Assembly (NCBI GenBank): GCA_003988855.1
Contig: QYAI01000049.1
Coordinates: 186,001 to 250,000, forward strand
Direction: 5' to 3'
Source of the DNA: Arachnopeziza araneosa
Taxonomy: Eukaryota; Ascomycota; Leotiomycetes; Helotiales; Arachnopezizaceae
DNA length: 64,000 nt
The position numbers and the translations under genes are program-made. Below are positions 44,325 through 57,103 of the stretch, piece by piece; positions within the stretch are counted from its first letter, which is position 1; each line of letters opens with the position of its first letter. The notes under the pieces are model-generated. The model ran no database searches, was not told where the DNA came from, and saw only the letters and a list, made by a program, of their open reading frames with translations.

Positions 44325-45888
44325 TCACACAGCAGGTATACCATTCATCTCGGAACGTTTTGCCTGTACAGTTGGTGAGGAATTCTGAGCTGGCAAGAGG
44401 GTTGACGGATGAGGAGGGAAGGGAGATGTTGGGCTGACATATGGACAGTACTGATGCCTGTTTTCTGAAATACCACCGGTTTCTGCAAATGACGATGCTA
44501 CCGACCTGCGATGAACTTCAGAGGCGGATGCCGAAGATTCTTGAGAGCTATGCGGAGAGCGACTGATTGACGCGCGATGAGCAGAGCGATTTCGTTGTCT
44601 TTGATCGTATGATTGTGAATCACTCCTGGTCGTATAATGAATTTCATCTTGCTGTTGCTCGTAGAGAGCTTGAGGATTGTATCCCATGTGTGAGGTAGTA
44701 ATGTTCTCCGACGAGTTGTTAGGGAGCGACTCATATTGATCTGCCAAAGGGGCGCTCTCAGGAATAGTATTCTCCGAGACTGGGACGCTGTTGTTACTTT
44801 TCATTATTCTACTAAGAGAAATGTCTGTGTTAGATGCGCATATGGCTGATGAATTGTATGGAAGGCCATCGGTAGTGTGTAAGAATGATGGTATTGCCGC
44901 TGGTCGATTGGCTGAGGGCATTGGCAAAACACGATCAACGCCAGCAGTAGCAAGCAATGGAGGAAGTGGAGCCGGCATGCTATGTAACGGGAGCAGTTTT
45001 TCTGTAGGAAAGCTCAGACGATATCCGTTTCCCTGGAATAGTGAAGAGGCATGGTTATAGACATCCGGCTGCTCCAGATAGATTGGATTCTTTGGAAGCG
45101 GAGCAGTGGGTACTGGTGCTGGCGCAGGAGTCCAACCACGGACATTTGATGTCGTATAGTTTGGAGGCATTCCTTGGGTTTCAAAAGGAAGAAGCTCGCT
45201 TGCACACACTGTAAGACCGTAATCAAGGCTCTCCTCGCTGAAAGATCCATTAAAGTGCTGGTACATCGGTTTGGGATATTGATGTGATGGGATGGAGTTG
45301 CTGCGATAAGGAAAGCTTTCAATAGGAATAGGGTTGGGTTGTCTGTACGCTTGTGGTCCGTAAGGAATATTGTGGCAAATCAGTCGGGGAGGTGCATCGT
45401 ACTCGTAGGTCGGGATATCACACTTCATTGCAGTCTCTGTGGATGAAACCTGCATGAACAAAATCAGCACAGATTATCAAGAGCTTCGAAATGACGTACC
45501 CTCAAGAACTGACATTGTTCATTTCCTGCACTCTTGCAGTTGGTACATGGTCCGCCAGCATCGCCGCTGCATCGAATCTTGCGTTTGCGACAACGTCCGC
45601 ACTTCAAGCCTGTTAAATTTCGGCTCAAGGGGAAAACAGCTTTCAACTCACAGCTACGGGAATTCTGCTTCTTGGACGAGAGTTTGAGTCGTTCTCTTGA
45701 GGATTTTCGCGGTTCTCTTGAGGAGAAAAGCGTTGGCTCCGAGGACCTGAGTAGATTCCAAGAGGCGGTGCCGAAGACAGGTCTCGATCATGGCTACTGA
45801 AAGGAAAGTCCTGATGATTTCGAGAGCTATGACGGCGATGGTAGTATGGTTGCTCATTCTGATCATCAAGATAGCCGTAAGTGACCAT
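44325..45888 (-). CDS. Zn2Cys6 fungal-type transcription factor
   Basis: Three exons, 45888-45652, 45601-45500 and 45449-44325, giving 487 residues. The binuclear zinc cluster is encoded exactly by exon 2: Cys at residues 80, 83, 90, 98, 101 and 109 (CGRCRKRKIRC, GPCTNC), pattern CX2CX6CX7CX2CX7C. The N-terminal 79 residues are polar and disordered (MVTYGYLDDQNEQPYYHRRH). The C-terminal part is long, Pro/Ser/Tyr-rich and lacks the usual fungal middle-homology domain, which suggests a regulator of the short type. Exon 1 joins directly to the first zinc Cys (RIPVA-CGRC). Target genes cannot be told. The upstream gap of 3.4 kb is large for this window. Confidence 0.88.
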
Positions 45889-48800
45889 CTATCGAATCAT
45901 CTTATCAGTACAGGGAAGCAGCCATGTAAGTGGTCCTATGAGATCTCCTTGAACCTACCTTGGAATATTGTATTATTGTTGGAAATAGATGAATAGAGAA
46001 TAGTTAGAAGGATCCAGAGAGTGATGGGAAGCGAGTGTCTTGTCGATGGAAGCACCAGATCACCATCCAGTCTACCTGGTGATTTCAGGAATCTGAGGTG
46101 GTTCAGGCAGGACAACAGGAAGCTTATAGATGTGTGACGTGCCACACTATCGAAATTGTTTGTATAAGATGATGGCAATTCTATGGACTATAGGCCCAAG
46201 TAAGGCCTGCATGATGCAGATGAAAATATGACCGATTCGTCTATGCGAAATTATGAGGCAGTCTCCTCAGCCTTCTCACTAAACCTCCAGGTCAATTTTT
46301 GAATACCACCCCGGACTTCTCAACGGATGGCTGCATGAAAACCCCTCCCCACGCATGTCTACCCGGCGTAGAGTGCTTTAGATCTGCAGAGAGTGGGCGT
46401 ATCTTTTCAAACAGGAGAGCTTAGATAGTAGGAGGTCTCGAACTGAGCGTATCAAGCAAACCCTTTTTCAAGAAGCGAGTTTCAAGAGGAGGCCAGCTCA
46501 AGAGAATGCTCTCAACTACATGGGCGACGAAATTCTCTTAACTGATGAAACCAAGGGAAAAGTCGACAAAGAAACAAGGCGTTCTGTGCTGAAAAGGTCA
46601 ACCAGTGAAGGTTTACAGAGTGAATCAAGGGACCTGTGTTGCCTCTTTTGGGTAGATAGCATCTGCCACAATCCGAATAAGGTTGTGAGATTGCTGCATT
46701 TGACAGGTGTTCAACCACTGCCGAAGATATAGTCCAAGACCAGGCTCTTCTCGGTGAAAATGCGCACTGCAATTCGTGATTGACAGAAACCGAAAGGCGC
46801 CTGCTAGCATAAAGATAGCAAACTTCCAGATGATATCCGGTTTTCAACGGTGATGTGCAACTGGACGCAAACATCTTTTCGTGACAGGTTGCAACACCCT
46901 GGAGAGGCGAAAAGCCCAATCCAGGAGAACATCTCAAATCCATCGAGAACAAGTTGACAATGATGCAGGTAAGTTTCAGTACATGCGATCCAGCACATCA
47001 ATGCAGAGTAGTCAAGGAGGGTGTCCTTGTCCATGGCCATCAAATTTATTTAATCTCACCACCCCCACGTCCAGGCGCAGCTTTTGGTTCAGAGAATTGA
47101 CCATTTTGAAGCCCATGCCTTGATCATAGGACTGAAAGAGTTGGACAGTGCACTTGATCGGAATACGACTGATGAGGGCCTGCAATCAGAATTTAGCAAA
47201 CCTCCATATTAGTGACCGATTGCAACGGACCAATTAAAAACCACCCACACTCGCCCTGATTCGTGTTTGCCCTGAAATGTTGCGACTTAACCCGCCACGC
47301 CGCATCGCAAGAATGTTCGATGGGGCATTCCAGTATGTACTCAATGCTGTATCACAACATTGAGGATCATGAGGCCAGGAAAGAGAATCTGTTTGGCTAA
47401 CTCGGAATCCCCATTGCAGTACCAACCACACAGCAGGCAAAATGCTGGAAGTACCAAAGTCACAAGGATTATAAATGCGTTTGATGTGATCAAACGAGAG
47501 AATTGTCACTAAGAAGTAGTACCGGCATGTTGAGAGGTGGATATGGACTGGTGAAGAAAGCAAAGACTATGCACAAGCTCTGACATCGGGGGAGATATCA
47601 CAGCATCTTGACTACGATTGACATTCCAAAGACTGTCCTGGGTCGTATTTCTGTCGTCGAGATAGACAACTGGACATTGAAGCGGTGAAGAAAGCCACCA
47701 TCGAGGCTCAGACTGATGTGGCGTGCCTCATTCCAATCCATACCCCATGAGCACCTAGTCCACATAGATTCCCAGACCGCTGGAAAAGTTCAGATGGAGC
47801 TTGAAGCAAAATGTGGATCTTCTGTCTCCTTTCGTTGATTGCCATCCTGCAGACTCGGTTGCAGTTGCAGTTGCACTACAGAACCTACAAATTTCGGAAT
47901 GAAAAGATGTCAACTTTTGCCCTTCGGTAAGCCGAACGGAAGGTCCAGAATACGAGGCCGAATCAAAATCCAGTCAAATATTTAGGACTAGGATGAAAGT
48001 GAGTGTAAATCACGGCATATAGCTGCAAAGTTCAATACCACAGTACTTCGGGTCTAGTCAGCGAAGCTATCTATGACAGCAACACCGTCATTGGATTAGG
48101 AAAGATTCTTGGCTTCGGGTCCTCAAGGCAGGCCATGGTGTAGATTGGGCGATGCTTTTCGGGGAGCATCCCTATCGGAGCGCTGAAGGTCGGATATGCA
48201 GAGGATGGGCAGAAGTAATTAATGCGGCCGTACTCGGCCATTCCTGTGAGATTCGTACGTCGTGTACGACAGATAATAGATGTAGTGACTCTTGAGATCA
48301 CGGGCTGGGGACCGATCCACAGGGGGTACGGCTGCACCGTATCGAAATCCCGGCTTCAAAAGGGAGAAGGCTTTTGTGATTGCTCAGTGAACTGACCAGC
48401 TCACCTAGCATATGCACAGTACACGTGCGGTGATTACTTGCAGTATTTTGGAGGATTGTCAAAAGGACTGGTGACTGACCGCTTCGTGACAAAGAAAGCC
48501 GCCATTCGCGATTTTGAAGTCTGCAAGTACCCGATATCGAGCCCTGAAAAATCAAGGGCTGTCAGGGGTTCTGCAGCTTGGCCATCGTATTGTCAGGATG
48601 CAGAATCCATATCGAGGGTCAAAATAAACAAGATTGAGGTAGAGAGAGGTATGTCAATATAAACAAGGACGAGAAATGAGGAAGACTGTCCAACCCAAAT
48701 CGAAGCAACAAGAATGCAAAAACGGCAGCATTATTTGAAAACTTGAACGAGGGAAAGTCTTAGTATCAAAAAGGTAACATATCAACAAACGCAGCACCCC

Positions 48801-49297
48801 CGAGATGTCCGAGTGTCCCTACAAGACATAGGGAGCCGGTCGGGTGATCAAGAACCTCATCGCGATCTCGGGAGATCCGTACGAAGAATGAGGATGAAGA
48901 GAGGATGGAGAATGAAGTACCGTGACCGAGGAAGTAGCAATAATGGAAACTCCGAAAGGGGGAAAGAAGAATCAAGGGGACTGCCGTGACCCGTGATGGT
49001 CCTAAACACGTGATCTAAGACAGTTCTGTCTATGGGCTTGATTGTAGGTCGAGAGCGGATGAAATATTTCCGTATCGATTGGAAAAGGAGATGGTGAGAT
49101 TTTCACTTCAGAGAACAGGAGTGATAACATTTACTACCGGATTAAACTCCAAGTCGGAGGAAGCAAGGAAGATTAAAAGATCAAGGAACAAACTTTCGGC
49201 TGGCGCTTGTCGTAGAATTTGGCTGTCCTGCTAAGCGCGATACAATGCATCATTGAAACCTCTTCCGGATGCGCCATTCCACATCCAAAACTCGACT
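45889..49297. other. 3.4-kb interval between divergent Zn2Cys6 and cyclophilin genes
   Basis: Longest gene-free stretch of the window. Open frames of 60-146 codons (for example 46512-46952, 47234-47563, 48071-48337) overlap, lack family motifs and cannot be joined by convincing introns. Base composition is not AT-skewed as a mutated transposon would be. It may be an extended promoter and leader of the transcription factor, or hold a noncoding transcript. Confidence 0.5.
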
Positions 49298-50734
49298 ATG
49301 GCGGTCCTTCTTGAAACCTCCGCTGGTGACATTGTCATCGACCTCAAGATCAGCGAGGCGCCAAAACTCTGCGAAAAGTAGGCTTCTCCCAACCTCCTCA
49401 ACCTATCAAGTAACTGAAGACATAGTTCCTAACACCCTCCTAGCTTTCTCAAGCTCTGCAAGATAAAATATTACAACTTCGCCCCCATCTATGGCGTGCA
49501 GAAAGACTTCTCCTTCCAGACAGGCGATCCTCTGGGGCCAGACTCGAAGGAGAGCGATGGGGGCAGTTCGATATGGGGTGTTTTGGAGGGGCCTGCGAAG
49601 AAGAACTTCAAAGCAGATTTGCACCCCAAGTTGAAGCATGTGGAGCGTGGGACAGTCAGCATGGCGACAGCAGTGTCGCCCAAAGATCCCGACGAGCGGG
49701 TTGCCGGGAGTCAATTTATCATCACGTTGGGCAACGACCTGGATTATTTGGATGGCAAGGCGGCGATATTTGGATCAGTGGCAGAGGGATTCGATGCGCT
49801 GGAGAAGATAAATGAGGCTTTCTGCGACGATAAAGGCAGACCTCTGGTAGATATTCGTATCAAGCACACGGTTATAATCGAAGATCCATTTGACGACCCG
49901 CCAGGACTTATAGAGCCTCCCGAAAGTCCTCTGCCCACCAAAGCACAATTAGTCACCGTCCGCATTGGCGAGGGTGACGACCTCACCGAACAGACCGATG
50001 TCGAAGCCGTGGAAAAGGCCCGTCGAGAGCGGGAAGCGCGCGCGCAAGCTTTGACTTTAGAAATGGTTGGCGATCTCCCCTTCGCCGAGGTCAAACCCCC
50101 AGAGAACGTCCTCTTCGTATGCAAGCTCAACCCGGTAACCACAGATGAGGATCTAGAACTCATCTTCTCCCGCTTTGGAACCATTCTCTCCTGCGAGGTG
50201 ATCCGGGACAAACGCACCGGCGACTCGTTACAATATGCCTTCATTGAGTACTCGGAGCAAGCGTCGTGTGAACAAGCATATTTCAAGATGCAAGGAGTAC
50301 TGATTGACGATCACCGCATCCATGTTGATTTCTCCCAGAGTGTGAGTAAACTCAGTGATAGCTGGCGCACGGCGACGAATACGAAGAGGAGACAGGGAGG
50401 AGGAGGGTTTGGTGGGGTGAGTGGGCTGGAAAAGAAGAGGCAGTACAAGAGTGAGATGGAGGGGAGAGGACGGGAGAGGAGAGATAAGTATGGCATGATT
50501 ATCGACGAGGAGGAGTTGAGGAGAAGGCATGAACGAGAGGACCGGGATGGGGATAAGAGGAATCGAAGTCGATCAAGGAGTCCGAGAGAAAGAGACAGGA
50601 GAGACGACTATGGGAGGGACGAGAGGAGGGGCGGTAGAGGAGATGATAGGTATCGTGGTGGGAGCGACAGAGACAGAGGTCGAGATCCTTACGACAATCG
50701 AGACCGGAGGAGGGATAACTACCGGCGGCACTGA
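49298..50734 (+). CDS. Cyclophilin with RRM and RS-like tail (PPIL4/CYP6 family)
   Basis: Nuclear peptidyl-prolyl isomerase-like protein associated with spliceosomes. Two exons, 49298-49377 and 49444-50734, giving 456 residues. A cyclophilin domain spans about residues 1-165 (MAVLLETSAGDIVIDL, NFLKLCKIKYYNFAPI, FQTGDPLG, GTVSMAT, SQFIITLGNDLDYLDG). The linker LEMVGDLPFAEVKPPENVLF precedes an RRM at about 245-325 with RNP2 LFVCKL and RNP1 LQYAFIEY. The tail is rich in RS, RD and GG (RNRSRSRSPRERDRRDDY). Domain order and linker match human PPIL4 closely. The catalytic Arg of active cyclophilins is not evident (YGVQKDFSFQ), as in PPIL4, so isomerase activity may be weak. Confidence 0.95.
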
Positions 50735-50957
50735 TAATCTCAAATCAAAAAAAATCATTTGACCGTGAATGATTCTGTACGGTTGTAGGTCTATGAAAAT
50801 ATCAAGTGAATGAATGCTCTGACTGTACTCATACATAGCAATGAACCCGTCCATTTTGCGAAAGCCCAGGCAAATCGTGGCAAATAAAATGCAAAGCAAG
50901 TCCAACCACCCCAGATAGCCCGCTCAATTAGTCGTCACATCTATAATACATGATTCC

Positions 50958-53900
50958 TTACTCCGAGCGAACACCAACTACAAATCTTACACCCATTAAT
51001 ATGCTTGAGGCCCTAAACACACCCTGAAACTCGCGTCTCGTACTTCGATAAACTCCTTCGGATCTTGAATCATGTTCTAATCCAGCCCAGTCTTTCGTAT
51101 TTTGCACATTTGCATATGTCAACACTGAGTCTTTGCATAGATCTGTGGGTTCCCAATTGGGATCAGACGTAATAACAGATCTAGAAGCTTTAGCTCTGCG
51201 GTTTGTACCCACCGCCTGATCGTTCAATGAGTTGGTGGAAGATTGTGGAGTGGTTCGGGTCGCTGTCGTGAACTCAACCATTGACGTTGAGGCTGAAGCT
51301 ACCGTGAGATGGCCCGTCCTTCTTCCTTTACTAAAAACGGAAGGGGGGATATTCGTGTTTGGTTTTGATTTAGGAACCTCTGCAGCTATTCGTGATTGAA
51401 ATGCATCGTCTATTTTGACATCGAAGGATATGGTCTGACCTGTGATCGATGGAGTCCCAGTGCTTTCCGGCGTCTCACCCATGGAATTAAGTGAGGTTGG
51501 AATTGTTCTATTGCCTGAAGTTCGCGTAGTTGGTTTAAATTTCAAGTTGATCATTGATTTGGATTTCGGCATCGGTGGCTTTCCAAATGACTTCTCATGA
51601 CCTGTCTGAGAACTGGATAATTTCTCTTGACTCATGACCTTTGATTTTGAAAGCATCTCATCCCTTTGATCTCCTTGATATCTTCTATCAAGCTTGTTGA
51701 AGCCTTTAACTTCTTCAATATAATTCAATTGCTTCCTCGGCAGAGGCACAGGGGTCTCGTGAGGTTTGGTTTTTGGACCTACCATGTCCATGCTAGAAGA
51801 GAAATGTGTTCTACGAGCAGGAGGAGGAGGAGGAGGCACTAGAGTTCCCAGTACCTTGCTTCTTAGAATCCTACCTGCCTTCGTAGAAACCAAGACCGTA
51901 CTTGGAGTAGGGACAGGAATGTCAAAGAACGTAGGGTTTGCAAGCCCATCAGAGACACCCGTCATGCCAGTTAGTTTTGAGGCCGCCAAGGATTTTTGCT
52001 GCGTGGAAATCACTCCAGTTTCTGGAAAGGAATCTTTGGATAGATTCTTAACAAGTAAATCCTTCACCTTGGTTCCATGGATAACAATTTCACGCGAGCC
52101 TTTGCGCACCGCCGAGACGCGAAATTCGTTTGATTTCGCCATTGCTTGGAGCTGTGCTTCGAGTCCTTTCTTTCCTCCCGACTTTGATCTAGAACTGCTG
52201 AAGGCCATTTCTGAAAACGACGCTGTGAGAGACTTGTTGACCGAAGCTGAGAGATTAGGAGGCTCTAGGAAGCCTTTCATCTCCCGATTTGAGACTAGGG
52301 ATCTGATTCTTCTCTTCTGTTTCGGTTCATCGGATACTACTTCAGTGGACGTGTAATGCGATGTTTCTTCCACAAAAGAAGGTTGAGTAGGTTCCGACTC
52401 ATCTAGGACTGGTGTTCCATTGCTAGGCCGATTGGCTTGTTTGTCTTTTTGATTTGTGTTTTGTGTATCGGTTTTAGTCTCGAAACGAGGGATTTTATTT
52501 GGAGGTCTGCCATCAGAGGAACCTGCTGAGGAAACATCACTTGAGGCGAGGTTTCTTTTGAGGTTATTAATGGTATCTGGCGTTATAAATGGCGTTCCTG
52601 CTCTCGTAACTCCACCTACGCTGTTTCCTATATCAGGGCTACTAAAAGTTACTCCAGATCTTGTAGTTCTGCGCGAAGTAACGTCTCCGGTACCATCCAT
52701 TCCAAATGTGGGAAAGATAGATGATCCTTCAATATCAGGGGAGTATTTTTGAGCGGTTGAGTAGGACTCCCGTGCATGTTCCTGCGGGGTACTATAAAGC
52801 TCCAAGTTTTTGCCTCCAAGGCGCTTAGCAGGAAGCAAGCCATTTCGCATCATCGGAGATGGTGACGATGGAAGCATCGTATAGTCTTCTTGATCTCCAG
52901 CGCTGATATCTTCGCCATCTTGAGTCTGTAGATACTGGTTGTATTCAAATTTGGGCCTTGAAAATCGTTGCCTCGTTTTCTTCTTAGGTAGATTTTGGGC
53001 CTGTATTGCTGGTACTGGATTGGAGGGTGGAGCATTTCGATGAGATCGTGTGTTTGAAGAAATTGATGTCTTTAAATCGAATTTTGGAATATCCCAAAAG
53101 CTCTCAGGTTTTGAACGGTTTGCTGGCTCGGCCGGCTCTAAACCTTTATATCGCTTCTGTGGAACGTTTCTAGGTCTATTCGGATGAGGTCGTTTCGCTT
53201 TTGCGATATGCTGCGCTGTGACTCGATTTTTTACGTTTAAGAACGTAGAATAGGACAACGGAGATTTACCAGAGTTTACAGACTTTTGTGCAGTGTACGG
53301 AATATGCAGATTTGAGGATAGTTCTCTACGCCCCGAGTTGATATCTTGGGTTGCTTGCTCAACTAATGTTGCCGATGCTGATTCTCGAGCTGTTTCTGAA
53401 GTACGAATATTATTGGCAAGAGTTCGCATGGTCTCCGGAATGGCTCTAGTCCTAGAATGAGTATCTCGACTGGTGGATGACCGGTCAGGTTGCGGTGTTG
53501 TAGATGACTCTTCACGTTTTCGCTTGACCGGTTGCTCCTTTCCGTTGATGTTTATAGTTTCTTTCCACTCGAGATCTTCGCTTATCAACTCCCCCAAAGT
53601 AGTAAAGGCATTTCCCGTGAGACTCTCTTCAGGAACACTAAAATTCTTCTTATCCTTGCCGCAAATCGCATTAGACAATTTTCGGTCTGGAAACTTCAGG
53701 CACGAATGATTATCATTTATGACTAAGGATTTTCCTAAAGCAACAACAACCTAGGAAATATCAGCGAACGTTGAAAATAATCAAGGATAACTCACGTCTA
53801 TAATGCCAGCATGTGTACCATTTCTTCCACCACCTCTTAGGCATTCTGGGACTTCGAGTTTTGAAAGCTCTTCCAAATACTCTCCAAAAGGTGTTCGAAA

Positions 53901-54876
53901 TGTAGCATATCTGCCTTGTCGTCCCCACTCATCCGCCTCTGCAAGAAGTTTTTCATTAACCATAGCCCATCTCTGCTCAAAACCGAAAGTCTTCTTGGAC
54001 GAACCTAAATCAGCCTGCGGAATAGGTGTTAACACGAAAGGCGCCTCTAATTCAACGTTGACACGTCTCCCAGAAAACGATTGTTGTTTCCCCTTCACGA
54101 CAGAGGCACGCACAGTTCCGGCTTTTACGAGCCTGGAGTGTGTGAGCTGACCATTGTAGTAGACATTTACACAAAGATCATATAGCAGCTGGTCATTTCC
54201 TAGTGATGGCATGAATGTTACTTTGGAAAAGTCCAGTTGGACCCTGATGGGCAAGGAGGTCGAAATTGGTTTGGAGATTTCGTGCTTTGTGCTAGGTAAT
54301 ACACCTGGACTTTGTGGATTTAGTTCTTTAGAGTTTAGGTTTGGTTTCAGGTCGGCAACTGGATCTTATCAGCTATGTGATTTATTTAAACCAAATCAAG
54401 CACTTACAAATATCATCGCTCGGACCATCTAAATTCATTGAACGACTGATGTTAGGACTGGAGGAGTTGAAGACAGACGAAGCAATACTCGAGAGTGTTG
54501 ATTCATCGCTATCGATTTTGAAGGAAGCATTACGCGATCGAGCAAGTGGAGTTGGAGTAATAGGGAGTAGTTCATCTTCAACGTCGTTGTCTTCATCTTC
54601 CCGATGCTCCTGTTCTTTTTCGTTATAGGATTTTGTACGCGAATTGAAGAACAAATCTTGACCTGCGTTGACTAAGTAAAATGGGTAATTGCTAGGCCCA
54701 ATGAAATCAATACCACCAGGACTATTGAAATACTCTTCCTTTAGATTCTCGGTATGGAAGCCGTCCCAAGGATCTGCGACGCTCCCTTTTAGACTTCTTT
54801 TGGCAATTGTATCGCCTTTCAATGGCTCCCAAAGGGCCAACGAAATGGTACTATCAAGAGGACCGTAGGTAGGCAT
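50958..54876 (-). CDS. Large protein of unknown function
   Basis: Three exons, 54876-54408, 54364-53796 and 53750-50958, giving 1276 residues; all phases close. Not recognised. The N-terminal 100 residues are ordered-looking and aromatic (MPTYGPLDSTISLALWEPLK, NYPFYLVNAGQDLFFNS). A beta-rich stretch at about 190-350 (LPIRVQLDFSKVTFMPSLG, LCVNVYYNGQLTHSRLVKAG, RVNVELEAPFVLTPIP) may be a folded domain. The remaining about 900 residues are Ser/Thr/Pro/Lys-rich, with a proline run (PPPPPPARR) and basic clusters, suggesting a disordered nuclear or scaffold protein. It ends EFQGVFRASSILMGVRFVVG, a short ordered motif that could be a binding element. The start MPTYGPL was chosen over an upstream ATG at 54954 because the conserved-looking fold begins there. 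Confidence 0.78.
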
Positions 54877-55661
54877 ATTGTTTATAATTGTGCTACTTTC
54901 GTGCCTGGTCGATGACAAACAAAGCCTCCGAAGGTGAAAGTGTGCCGAAGTCAACGCGATATCGAAAGGACATGTCCATCAATCCCTCCTGGATTGAAAA
55001 GACAGATCGATGAGAGTAGAGAATCACCAGTCTAGAGACTGGATACAGTTAAATAACTGTAGGTATTGAGTCAATGCATCTCCAATGGATGCGGAACTGA
55101 AATTTTCGAAGAGGGTGGTGACTGTTATGATTAAGATCAAATCAACGCGTGGTAGAAAGTAAATAATACGTTACTCGGACGAATGTTGACGCGTGAGCTT
55201 CGCGATAAGAAATCCAAAGATGGCACGAAGTTATTCCGAATATATCCCTCGAACCTTCCGAGAGGTTGGGAGGATGGGTTCTTTGAGGAGCGTAAAGGGA
55301 AATGGACACTCGTGCCTTCCTCTGAAGTCATGGTTTCCCAGGCTCCATTCCATTTCGATAATTGAGAGCAACGAAGTGAAGAGAACCAGGAAATGCGTAA
55401 AAATTATTATTGACAGATGCAAGAAGAGTTTTCAGGTTCTATTATTATTGTTGATGCGTTACCAGCAACGTTGACATCTGCCAAGGCAGTGACACTGCCA
55501 TTTTGAAGTTACCTACCTGAGCAGACCTCAATATCAATATAGAGTTCTCGCAGTGTCATAGAACGTAGTAAAAAAACATAACGAAAAACAAGTTATCTCA
55601 TCAGAATGATGTCCTATTCCTACTTACGAGAAGTTCATGCAACTTCATCTGGAGTTTGATA
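54877..55661. other. Intergenic interval of 0.78 kb
   Basis: Promoter side of the 1276-residue protein gene and 3' side of the gene at 55662. A 60-codon open frame at 55183-55365 (MLTRELRDKKSKDGTKLFRI) looks faintly protein-like but is too short to support. Confidence 0.45.
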
Positions 55662-56528
55662 CTATCTCTGAGGATATTTTGGGATGCCAATCGCAATACC
55701 ATCGTCTTCCAGCAGCTCCCCTAGCCGTACAATCGTGTCTTCGTAAACCCTAGCAATATCCATTCCATGATCTTCACCCTCTTCATCTCCGCCAAATGAA
55801 TGCTCTCCATCAGTGAGCATATCCACATCAGTATCAGCTCCACTCTCACTCTGTTCAATCTCCGGAATTCCACTCATAACATCCACAAGCAGAACTCTGG
55901 TATCTTGAACCAGATTCTTAACTCTCACCATATCCGTTCTGCTCATGCCTTTTTTCAACCCGCCTTCAAAACCAGGTAGTATCTCACCAGTCACAATATC
56001 TGCTCCTCTCAACAAGCTAGAAAAAGTATGATCTAGCTTTCGGAGTAGAGAAATAATGGCTTTAGGCGAAGGAGGGAAAGCAGGAAGATAAGTGTTCACT
56101 GCTCCTGCAATATTAAGCAGGTATGGAATCTGAAGACTCGCTATATCTCATTAGTGACAATGTGATCGAGGAAGATAAGAAACATGAAACACACGTGTTC
56201 CAGACAACCAAAGCACATCTACAACCTCCCCCAGATCCTTCGCCACCTCACTCATACTCACATAGCCCTTAACGGCCTCCTCTCTATCCTCTTCAGGTTG
56301 AAACTTTTTTGTATACCTCCTGGAGATATGCAGAAGTTTACCTTCTGCGTATCGTCTCGCAGCGTCTTCTTTCGCTGATCCAGCTCTTAAGGGATGAGAG
56401 CGTGGATGAGGAAGATTGGAGGTGGTAGATGTAGATGAGAAGGTGCTGGGAGCAGGTGATGGGAGGGAGGGTACGATGAACCCTCCTGGTCTTTGAGAGT
56501 TATCGTCCAAATCCATATTCATTTTCAA
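55662..56528 (-). CDS. Conserved-looking protein of unknown function
   Basis: Two exons, 56528-56195 and 56140-55662, giving 270 residues. Not recognised with certainty. The first 50 residues are Ser/Pro-rich. Then follows a helical, charged block (AKEDAARRYAEGKLLHISRR, then YVSMSEVAKDLGEVVDVLWL). It runs across the splice into SGTPSLQIPYLLNIAGAVNT, then LPAFPPSPKAIISLLRKLDH. This reads like a folded all-helical domain spanning about 45-200. The C-terminus is acidic and ends GIAIGIPKYPQR. The exon join creates T-P-S-L-Q-I-P, with good GTGTGT/ATATAG sites. It is divergent from the TOM6-like gene with 236 bp between starts. Several in-frame ATGs lie within the first five codons. Confidence 0.75.
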
Positions 56529-56764
56529 AAGTAAGGAGACTTTCTCTCATTTTGAGGGTGTATTACTTAATATCTTTGAACCAAGTAAGTTAACTTAACT
56601 TAAACTGATGTCGATGATGATTAACGACATCACGTGCAATACCCCTGCTCATCCGGCCTGAGAGCTCGAGTGACAAGGCAAAAAAGTTGAAAGGAGAAAA
56701 CATCATTCATCAGCCTTGCAATCATCCTCTCCACAACGCAACTACCTGTAATCCTACCGCAATA
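56529..56764. promoter_or_regulatory. Divergent promoter region upstream of the TOM6-like gene
   Basis: A 236-bp gap separates two outward-facing starts. No specific element could be assigned. Confidence 0.45.
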
Positions 56765-57103
56765 ATGGCACCCAAGCAACAGCGCATCCAAGTCCAGAAG
56801 GCTGATCCCCGCCGCCCAGCAGCAAAGGGATATTTCGCCAGTGCATACAATACATTGACTTCGGCGGAGAATGCTTCGGTTGTGAGGAGTGTTGCTGTCT
56901 TTGGGGTAAGATTGCGTTCTCTTTAACATAGTCTCGAATCAGGAAACCTACCGGAGGTTATTGACGGAGATTCTGGGAATGGTTGTGAGCGAGGATCAAA
57001 ATGCGACTTGAGAAAGGAGAGAAAATGTATGCTAACGAATCTGCTATAGGTTGCCGTGGCATTCTTCTCGAGTTCGTGGAGCGAGTTCTTACTTCCTCCG
57101 TAA
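56765..57103 (+). CDS. TOM6-like small subunit of the mitochondrial outer-membrane translocase
   Basis: Two exons, 56765-56905 and 57050-57103, giving 64 residues. A basic N-terminus (MAPKQQRIQVQKADPRRPAA) leads to GYFASAYNTLTSAENASVV and a single tail-anchor helix (RSVAVFGVAVAFFSSSWSEF) ending LLPP. The pattern LTSPEN-x-x-VVRSVAxFG with a helix running to the C-terminus is that of fungal TOM6, which stabilises the TOM40 core complex. At the end, CCG TAA overlaps a possible GT donor (GTAAGG) with a later CTATAG acceptor; splicing there would give P-L and then stop, changing only the last residue. Protein is small, so the call rests on that one motif. Confidence 0.75.

Noticed and set aside
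46512..46952. 146-codon minus-strand frame in the large gap
   Set aside because: Neighbouring frames could not be joined by convincing splice sites, and no motif or family resemblance was seen.
45889..49297. A transposon degraded by repeat-induced point mutation
   Set aside because: The interval is not AT-skewed, has no terminal repeats I could see and no transposase-like peptide in any frame.
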